This document shows, piece after piece, positions 52,923-60,000 of a stretch of 60,000 bases of DNA. The DNA lies in NCBI GenBank assembly GCA_964035545.1, contig OZ037766.1, forward strand, positions 30,093,140-30,153,139, written 5' to 3'. Position 1 is the first letter of the stretch, and each line of letters begins with the position of its first letter. Source of the stretch: Bugula neritina (lineage: Eukaryota > Bryozoa > Gymnolaemata > Cheilostomatida > Bugulidae). A model generated the notes under the pieces. It saw only the letters and a list, made by a program, of their open reading frames with translations, did not search any database and had not been told where the DNA came from. A program made the position numbers and the translations under genes.

Positions 52923-54901
52923 TAGCACTTGTTGTGAGCGTAGGAGTTGTGTTTGTATCTTCACAAAATTAACTGAGCTTTTCATCTGGACTATCTCTAT
53001 GTAAGTTTTAAAAATACTATTTTCCAGACAAAGGCAATCACAAAAACTAAGTCCCTATTTTTTTGCTAATCTTTATAAAGTTTGTAATACGATTGTTGCA
53101 ATTAATACCATCATATATATAGCAGCTACATTTGATGAAAACTGTTTAATTTTTTATAAGCAAAACAAGTTCGAAAACCAAATAATTGTAGGCTAATAAT
53201 TTTACTCAAGCTGATTTTTGTCATCTTAGTTACTGGATTGTAATTGAAAATAACACAGACAACATTGACACAGGTACAAATAGCACACTGATGTTATACC
53301 TTCCCAAACCCAAAACTCAGACTCTTATCCCAAACTCAAACCCTCATTACAAACCCAAAATTCTTCATTAGGAAAATATGTCTTTATTACCTGTTTTTCC
53401 ATTTATTATATATACCTGCGTTATTTTACAGAACACCATGTTACTGCTAGCATCAGTGTAGTTTCTATGATTTGATATTCATTTGGCTTTTTGTAAAAAC
53501 TAGTCAAAATGACAATTATTTTTAAAATATTAACAACCTGCATTGTGATAGTGATGATCACACTTCATTTTTTCTCTAAATATTTAAATAAAAACTTTTC
53601 AAAGTTCATAAACTATTTACTACTTTTCATTGTTATATTGCCCGAATTCAATTGTTTTTTTAGCTTGCCAAGACTGCTTACGTACTTGTACTCAAGCATA
53701 TGTCTTCGTCGTTTAGAAACTAGGAAGGGAGGCAAAACTGGGAGAGCAGTTAGAGGAAGAGACAAAAAGAGAAAGAAAACAAAAAGCGGGAAAAAAAGAA
53801 CAAAAAAGGTGGAAAGAAAAAAGGCAAAAAAAGAGAAAAACAAAAGGGCAAAAAAGTTGGAAGAAAAGGAAGCAGAAGTAGTGGGAAAAAAGGGAGCAGA
53901 TCGGATAAGAGAAAAAGAAGGAAAAGTAGCAAAAAGCAACAAAGAACTAGAAAAACTAAAAGAAGTCTTGGAAACAGAGCTCAACTCTGCAATGCAGAGG
54001 GTCAACAACTCTGTGCTATTTTTTGTCAGCCACCAACCACGGCAGCAACGCCATTTCCAATCATCCCAGCACCAATCCCTCCAGCACCATTTACATCACT
54101 ATCATTTTTAATACCTTTGATTACAATAGCACCCACTACATCAGCACCAATTGCACCAGCTCCTATTACAACAGCAACAATTACTTCTGCACCAACCACT
54201 GCTGCAACAATTGCACCAGCTCCCCTCATACGAGCTACTACTACACCAACACCAACAACCACTGCTGCACCAATCATTATTAGACAAGGTTTTGCTGGAG
54301 CAATTTTTGCTGGACCCGCACCAACCCCCGCACCAACCCCTGCACCAACTCCCGCGCCAACCCCTGCACCAACTCCCGCGCCAACCCCCGCACCAACTCC
54401 CGCGCCAACCCCTGCACCAACCCCCGCACCAACCCCCGCACCAACCCCCGCACCAACTCCCGCGCCAACCCCTGCACCAACCCCCGCACCAACCCCCGCA
54501 CCAACCCCCGCACCAACCCTCGCACCAACCCCCGCACCAACCCCCGCACCAACTCCCGCACCAACCCCCGCACCAACTCCCGCACCAACCCCCGCACCAA
54601 CTCCCGCACCAACCCCCGCACCAACCCCCGCACCAACCCCCGCACCAACCCCCGCACCAACTCCCGCACCAACCCCTGCACCAACCCCCGCACCAACCCC
54701 CGCACCAACCCCCGCACCAACTCCCGCACCAACCCCCGCACCAACCCCCGCACCAACCCCCGCACCAACCCCCGCACCAACTCCCGCACCAACCCCTGCA
54801 CCAACCCCCGCACCAACCCCCGCACCAACCCCCGCACCAACTCCCGCACCAACCCCCGCACCAACCCCGCACCAACTCCTGCGCCGGGAAAAAGAAGATA
54901 A
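52923..54901 (+). pseudogene. Family copy 4: broken gene with greatly expanded PAPT tail
   Basis: Exon 1 (to 53,000, donor GTAAGT) has lost the ATG and first codons, and a CAA codon is TAA near 52,970. Exon 2 starts at 53,664 with SCQDCLRT, but a 2-base insertion after CAAGCA (about 53,698) shifts the frame. The basic core continues in another frame, the second Cys cluster (C-x7-C-x3-C, about 53,978-54,024) is back in the family frame, and a 1-base deletion near 54,868 shifts again before the relict stop at 54,899. The tail is about 45 copies of the 12-bp unit for PAPT. The 266-codon frame starting at 54,117 is tail only. Confidence 0.85.
54309..54882. repeat. 12-bp minisatellite (CCAACCCCCGCA)n
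   Basis: About 45 to 48 tandem units with T/C and G variants (CCAACTCCCGCG, CCAACCCCTGCA), arranged in recurring 60-bp five-unit sets. Because 12 is divisible by 3, all frames stay open, which explains the Gly-Trp-Cys, Val-Arg-Gly-Leu and His-Gln-Pro frames on both strands. Confidence 0.95.
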
Positions 54902-55064
54902 ACAAAACTATTATTAAAAGCAGTAATCCTTGCATGAGCAGCTGGGTGTATTTCAGTTTTTTTCAAATGATAGTTTTTACAATTGATAAACAATATTTTT
55001 TTGCAAAACTTCGTCGAGTTAACAAGTTTTAGTGCTAATACTGAATTTGTATCTGTACCTAACA

Positions 55065-55070
55065 AATAAA
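55065..55070 (+). terminator. Polyadenylation signal of copy 4
   Basis: AATAAA in CTAACAAATAAAG, collinear with the other family copies. Confidence 0.45.
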
Positions 55071-57070
55071 GTTCACTTGTTATTTAACATCACATTTTAA
55101 TTTCATTTTTTTTCACTTTTCACTACACTTTAAGAATGAGCGACATCACAATTTGTTAAACATTTCCAACTAAAAGTGTTCTCTCAATGCTCGAAAAATT
55201 TCTTTTGAAAGCTTTACTTGTTTAAAATAGAACAAATGGCTAAGTTTTTAAATTTGACTATAGCAATGTTGAATCTAAATAGTTTCTATGATACAATTGA
55301 TGGCCAATTATACTGACACAAATTGTAATGCTAATCTTGAATTGAAATAAATTTTCATCTAAATTAGCTTTAGTATCTATAGTATGAAATTAAAAGAATA
55401 CTTATTGCTGCAAAGCTTCAATTATGAAGATTTGTTTTATATCTATACACACCTATTTATGTGTCACATTTTTGCAATTTATTGCATTTAAGTTTTTTTT
55501 GGTTTCACATGACACATGCAGCATAACATTAATATTTAAGAAGCTAAATCAGTGTTTTATGACGGTTTCTGGGCACAAAAAGTATACGTTTATTAATGCA
55601 CTGACGTATAAAGTTTCATAAAACTTTAGTTGAAGACATTCTAATAACTTTTAAATGTCTAAAGAGATGGTAATTAAATTGAATGTAGCTTAGCATGCAG
55701 TTGTAGAATTTATCCAACTGCTAATTCTATTTTTAACTAACTGCTGAAGTTTCTACATTCTTATTTCATATGTTATAAAACATTTGTTATTTTAATACAA
55801 AGTTTATAATACAGTGTCAAAACTTTTACAAGTAAGTTGCAGCATTTGGTTTGCTGCAGCAAACCAAATGCTGCAACTTACTTTTGTGTTGAGTTGCAAT
55901 AATATAAATTATATTTAGTTTGTGTATTGATAGAGTACCAGATAGCAACTGACAACCAAGTGAAACCAGAAATGAGTAAATGCATTAATGTCAAGTGTCC
56001 ATGTGCTGCTAATTGAGTAATAAACAGCTGACATAAGAATGACAAAACATCAGTTTGTAAAATGGAAACAACAATCGCACCACATTTTCATTTCTTCACA
56101 TGCTACCCAAATGCATGGGTGCTCAGAAAAATGAATTTAAGGTTGAGGCTTGCATAAACTTATAGTTGGGTTTTCATTCCATGTAACTGTTTACAAACAT
56201 CTCATAACAATTATTTGCATAGTTTAAAGCTTGACAACGTAGTGATTGTGAGTTCGGTTTGATGCTAGGGTAAGATTGCGTCTGGTAAAATATGTGTTAC
56301 ATTTTATGCAGTTTATAGTGTGTGACCCATTCTTTGTTATGTTGTGTGTAGAATATTTTAAATCAAAATGAGTATAGTTTAGTTGCATACTATATTGAAT
56401 CAAAGCATGACTGCATAAAATCTGCGCAGAATGAGGTCTAATAAAAATTGATTAGTTTCTGGATTCAAATAAATATTTAAAAAGGAGAAATACCAGTATT
56501 AAAGTTTTTGACATGTTTACTGCTTGTTTTAAAAATTGAAAATCTAAACTACTCCATGTTGAGATATTTATATTCAAATATTTACTAGTATATAGGCTGT
56601 AACTGCATTTCAAAGCCACAACGTGATTCTTGACACGGCGTATGTTTAAATTTGATGTAACTTTATTGACTTTTTGTTTCCTGGTGAAAACCCTGTTTTC
56701 ACACTATGAGATGCAGATAATTACATTCTTTAATTCGACTATTATATTATAGTTTCTTATATGACTGACATTCAACTTTGACAAATAAGTGTATGAAAAA
56801 CTACATACTGCGTTGATTGTAGCAATAAATTTCAACTGCCTTACTTGTATAAGTTATATGGCATTAGCGTGATCCCATTACATCACACTAAAGCCACAAG
56901 TATGATATCACTGTCAACAGAAAATAAACAAGGATGAAGGCATAAAAGATTGCGGAGGTTAATGATGCCTGGAAATGTAATGTATGAAGGAATATGTGTA
57001 ATTAACTAAAATTAATGTTATAGTATATAGGTATCCTTTACATATGCAGTACAAAAACTTCTGTAAGGTA
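55071..57070. other. 3' flank of copy 4, then intergenic; no gene seen
   Basis: Shares the downstream sequence of copies 1 and 3 to about 55,990. Beyond that there is no coding or repeat signal I can support. Confidence 0.4.
55830..55883. repeat. 54-bp perfect palindrome
   Basis: Starts AAGTAAGTTGCAGCATTTGG and reads identically on the other strand, centred on CTGCAG. The paralogous sites at 25,280 and 41,470 have AAGTAAGTT followed by a non-palindromic stretch, so the palindrome is a local novelty of this copy. Confidence 0.95.
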
Positions 57071-57082
57071 TATATATTGTTT

Positions 57083-57258
57083 AGCTTGCCAAGTATGCTT
57101 ACGTACAAAAGGGGAAAAAGATGGAGGAATGGAAGAAGAGGTGGCAACGTTAGAAGATCTGGAAGGAAAAGTCTTGCAAAAATATAGCTCAATTCTGCAA
57201 CACACAAACAGGAACACTCTATACACCAGTCTTTGGATGTCAACCATTTACCGTAGCA

Positions 57259-57337
<79 letters not shown>

Positions 57338-57480
57338 TTCTTCCAATTACTTTAGCTCCAGTCATCCTATAGCTATACTCATTCTATAGCACCAAGGATA
57401 CAGCTGTACCAATTATAACAGATGCATCAATTACTGCTGCATCAAACACTGACACGCTATAACTACACCAGCACAATACA
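57083..57480 (+). pseudogene. Family copy 5: highly decayed exon 2
   Basis: Opens with TTTAG then CTTGCCAAGTATGCTTACGT, which is the first Cys cluster start of exon 2. About 90 bases of purine-rich basic-core relict follow, then an insertion of (TA)n, and then CCAATTACTTTAGCTCCAGT and similar Pro/Thr-tail fragments full of stops. No exon 1 was found upstream. Confidence 0.7.
57261..57334. repeat. (TA)n inside family copy 5
   Basis: TA run that separates the core remnant from the tail remnant of the pseudogene. Confidence 0.9.
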
Positions 57481-57977
57481 TATCAAAACCTCCAGCTGCT
57501 CTATGCACTGCCTATAATGCAACTTATATATTTATATGATCATCACAGCAACTACAACTAAAAAGTTAGATATAAAGATGAAAACAAATACATAGATCAA
57601 TATTATAATTTATAATTAAACTTGAAAATATTGCACTTGCTTTTATACTGCAAATCATACACACTGTATTGTTATGGTATAATCAGAGTTATGTCGGCAC
57701 ATATCTTGTTTTAGTGATTTTATTTTTTTTTTAATTTAAACTATTATTTTTCATTAATATTTCAGATACAATAAAAAGCATTTTAAAAATTGCACGTGCA
57801 TTTAATCTCACATCTTCTGCTATTAAACATTAATATAAATAGCATTACAGCTTTTAAATTAAGTTTGCTGCAATTATAATTAACCATCTTAACTCACATC
57901 ATAAAAAGCAATTATTCACTGCATGTCATTGTGTTCAAATTTGCTACTATTCTTGTTTTAGCAACTTTACAGTTGTA

Positions 57978-58176
57978 CTAAATTAAATAAAACATTTTTT
58001 TCTTTGACCAATACTTAAATGAAATGAAATTAAAGCGAGTAATCAATGTAAAAAATTCATGTAAAGTTTTTCTTTCAGTAAAAAGGGCTCGATTGAGGAC
58101 TGCATGTGCTTCATCTGTGCCAATGTCTTTGGCTGTTTCACCACAGTGGTAAATGAGCATCAGACTCTACTTGTAT
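57978..58176 (-). CDS. Possible orphan exon, ankyrin-like (doubtful)
   Basis: Minus-strand frame with YHCGETAKDIGTDEAHAVL, reminiscent of the C-terminal half of an ankyrin repeat. A weak acceptor (AAGTAG at about 58,181) precedes it; the frame runs to a stop at 57,978. It may be a decayed fragment or an exon of an unseen gene. Confidence is low. Confidence 0.25.
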
Positions 58177-58348
58177 TGCACGACAGTTGGTCAAAAGTGT
58201 TGAGAACGCAAAGTGAAAACCTAATATAATTTCTCCCGATCAATACGAAACTCAGGAATTGCAGTTAATTACATAATTTTTTAGCCTATCAGTATCGGTA
58301 TAAAATGTCAAAACCACATTCTGTTATTGATGTTCAGAATGATTTATA

Positions 58349-58430
58349 GCAGCAGTAATCTAGGAGTTAGAGCGTTTGCTTTAATTAACACGAGGTCATG
58401 GGTTCGAGCCAGGACAAAGGCCTATATTAG
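58349..58430 (+). mobile_element. tRNA-derived SINE-like fragment
   Basis: A-box-like TAATCTAGGAGTTAGAGCG and B-box-like ATGGGTTCGAGCCAGGAC at tRNA spacing. The B box is the best preserved of the four in the window. Not a complete cloverleaf. Confidence 0.55.
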
Positions 58431-58582
58431 TGATGTTAAGAAAAACATCCATTAATATAAATATACTCTTGTGTCACAATTAAATAAGTCTTTTGCCTGC
58501 TTTAATAAGAAACCTTTCCAATTACAGGGGTTTCTCACAGGGATAGCGACTATAAAATTGCCTGAGAGTAAGTTAGAAATGA

Positions 58583-58588
58583 TTTATT
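58583..58588 (-). terminator. Candidate polyadenylation signal for the right-edge gene
   Basis: AATAAA on the minus strand about 95 bases downstream of the TAG stop. Confidence 0.45.
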
Positions 58589-58681
58589 AATGAATATGTT
58601 CTAATGTAGTACCAAATCACAAGTAAAAGCCGTGCATGCTATTATTCAAATACTAAAGAGACTACAAGTAAGTTGTATTTC

Positions 58682-60000
58682 CTAATCCGCAAATACCACA
58701 TTCAATACTTCGCCTTCTGCTTCTTTGGAGAAATCTACCTCCAGCTCAGTACCATGTCTACCCCTTGAGGTGTCCTGAAATAGCAACCACGATAAGATGA
58801 CTCCAAAATATTATAATTATTTAGCATACAAACTGCGTTTATAGTACCCTTATGTGAGTTGTAAAATTATACACAGCATATGCATTACGTGTTTCAAGTG
58901 CATGGTACACTGAAAGTTAAACTAACTTTATAGATATTCTTTCAGGTTTGCACGCTACGTTATTTTGTTGAACACATAATAGATATTTTAGGAAATCTGC
59001 CCTGATGAGTCATATGAGATATTGTTTACTTATATAATATAGGTAATACATAGTATTATACCAGAGATTTTATTACCTTGATAAAAACTTTAATGCAATA
59101 TTACATGGTCAGCATGTTGGCAGGATGAAATTTGCACAAGACAATTCTAATTAGCCACCAAATTGCAAAAATATTGTAGTTGAGTTTTGCCAAACATTAA
59201 TCGGTGTGGCAGAAACTGAAATATTTTGAGTATACTGGCAAATATCTGCATGTTGTCTATTTGGTATTCAGAAAAATTCACAAAAAATATTACGCGAAGG
59301 AAGCAATTATTTATTAATTGTGACTTTTTTGCATTGAGACTTTGGTAATGATGTTGAAGTCCTAAGTTAAATAGCAAAAATGAATTCAATGCTCAGACAC
59401 GAGTATACAAACAACTGAAATACTGTAAATGACGTCAATATTATATAAGGTCATTTTCAACATATAATATTATTATCCTTAATAGTTGTGCAATAGAGTT
59501 TAATAACTGCTATCAAATTTTCAACACTGCAACATGCTGTAACATTATGAGAAAAATGTTTATGTATGCATAATACTATGAAAAGATTATAATGTTTACC
59601 GGTTCTGTACTTGTAACTCTATCTTTCTTGTTATCTAAAGAATTTTCTATCTTAGAAATTTGTATTGCTAATCTTGCACTACTTTCTGATGGATAACTTT
59701 TTCTTCTCTTTTTGATCTATAATGGAAAGGAGCATTAAAACTTATTAATATAAGTGATAAAATTTTGTTTGAGCAATTCAGTTTGAGTAATAACTTTTTG
59801 CGAGTCTATATATATAGCATGCATATACATATTAACAGAAATTACATTAAACTTTAGAAATCTTCTAAACTACTTTTGCTTTATCATAAAAGCTAAAATA
59901 GGAAAGATTGTAAATAAAACTTGTAATTTCTTACCTCTTCTTTTGTTGTTAATCCGTAGTGTAGATTTAACAACTTGTTTTTTGCATATGTATTCAGTTT
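58682..60000 (-). CDS. 3' end of a minus-strand gene (last three coding exons), unknown product
   Basis: Exons 60,000-59,935 (continues beyond the window), 59,716-59,600 and 58,774-58,682 (stop TAG) join in phase 0 with GTAAGA and GTAAAC donors and TAG/CAG acceptors. The 91 visible residues include KNKLLNLHYGLTTKEE, a basic stretch IKKRRKSYPSESSARLAI (possible nuclear localisation signal), and an acidic C-terminus ending EGEVLNVVFAD. Composition and splice phase are those of a real gene. I do not recognise the family. The 5' part lies outside the window. Confidence 0.65.

Noticed and set aside
54141-55065. Minus-strand frames of Gly-Trp-Cys and Val-Arg-Gly-Leu repeats
   Set aside because: Shadows of the 12-bp minisatellite in pseudogene copy 4.
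58349-58430. Possible functional tRNA gene
   Set aside because: B box is good, but acceptor and anticodon stems do not pair well; a SINE head fits better.

Overview
This is an AT-rich, repeat-loaded window from an animal nuclear genome. Introns with GT/AG borders, secreted-protein genes, tRNA-derived SINE-like pieces, Penelope-like elements, a non-LTR retrotransposon and a pogo-like DNA transposon point to a metazoan, most likely an aquatic invertebrate. The phylum cannot be fixed from the sequence. Most long open frames here are translations of low-complexity arrays ((TA)n, (TAGRG)n, (CCCTCT)n) and are not genes.

Left part (0-23 kb). A complete six-exon minus-strand gene at 148-2738 encodes a 236-residue secreted protein with an FGF-like/beta-trefoil-like pattern (weak assignment). 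It is followed by MITEs, Penelope-like fragments on both strands (7.2-8.8 kb) with a hammerhead-ribozyme-like motif, a pogo-like transposon with perfect ends (10.07-11.79 kb), a (CCCTCT)n array that runs into a 200-base assembly gap (12.9-13.1 kb), and a small spliced plus-strand ORF (14.0-15.3 kb).

Central and right part (23-57.5 kb). The main object is a locally duplicated two-exon gene family. Exon 1 is a 32-residue signal peptide. Exon 2 encodes a Cys cluster C-x2-C-x7-C, a long Arg/Lys-rich stretch, a second cluster C-x7-C-x3-C, and a Pro/Thr-rich tail of simple repeats. Two copies are intact (23.55 and 31.78 kb) and three are decayed (40.6, 52.9 and 57.1 kb). The copies lie in larger duplicated blocks carrying shared 3' UTRs, an AACGTT-rich block, a ~62-bp satellite, pentamer TAGRG arrays and a dispersed element. 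One intact copy sits in the spacer of a ~7 kb inverted repeat. I do not recognise this family. It looks like a secreted, very basic, probably O-glycosylated structural, matrix or adhesive-type protein, and that is inference.

Mobile elements have reshaped the locus. They include a second Penelope-like element (43.3-44.8 kb) with a well-formed hammerhead ribozyme, an inverted pair of ~230-bp arms that each carry a hammerhead (45.0 and 45.6 kb), a non-LTR retrotransposon fragment nested in the dispersed element (33.85-35.13 kb), and several small TIR elements whose empty sites are visible in paralogous sequence.

Right edge. The last three coding exons of a minus-strand gene (58,682 to beyond 60,000) are present; its function is not recognised.
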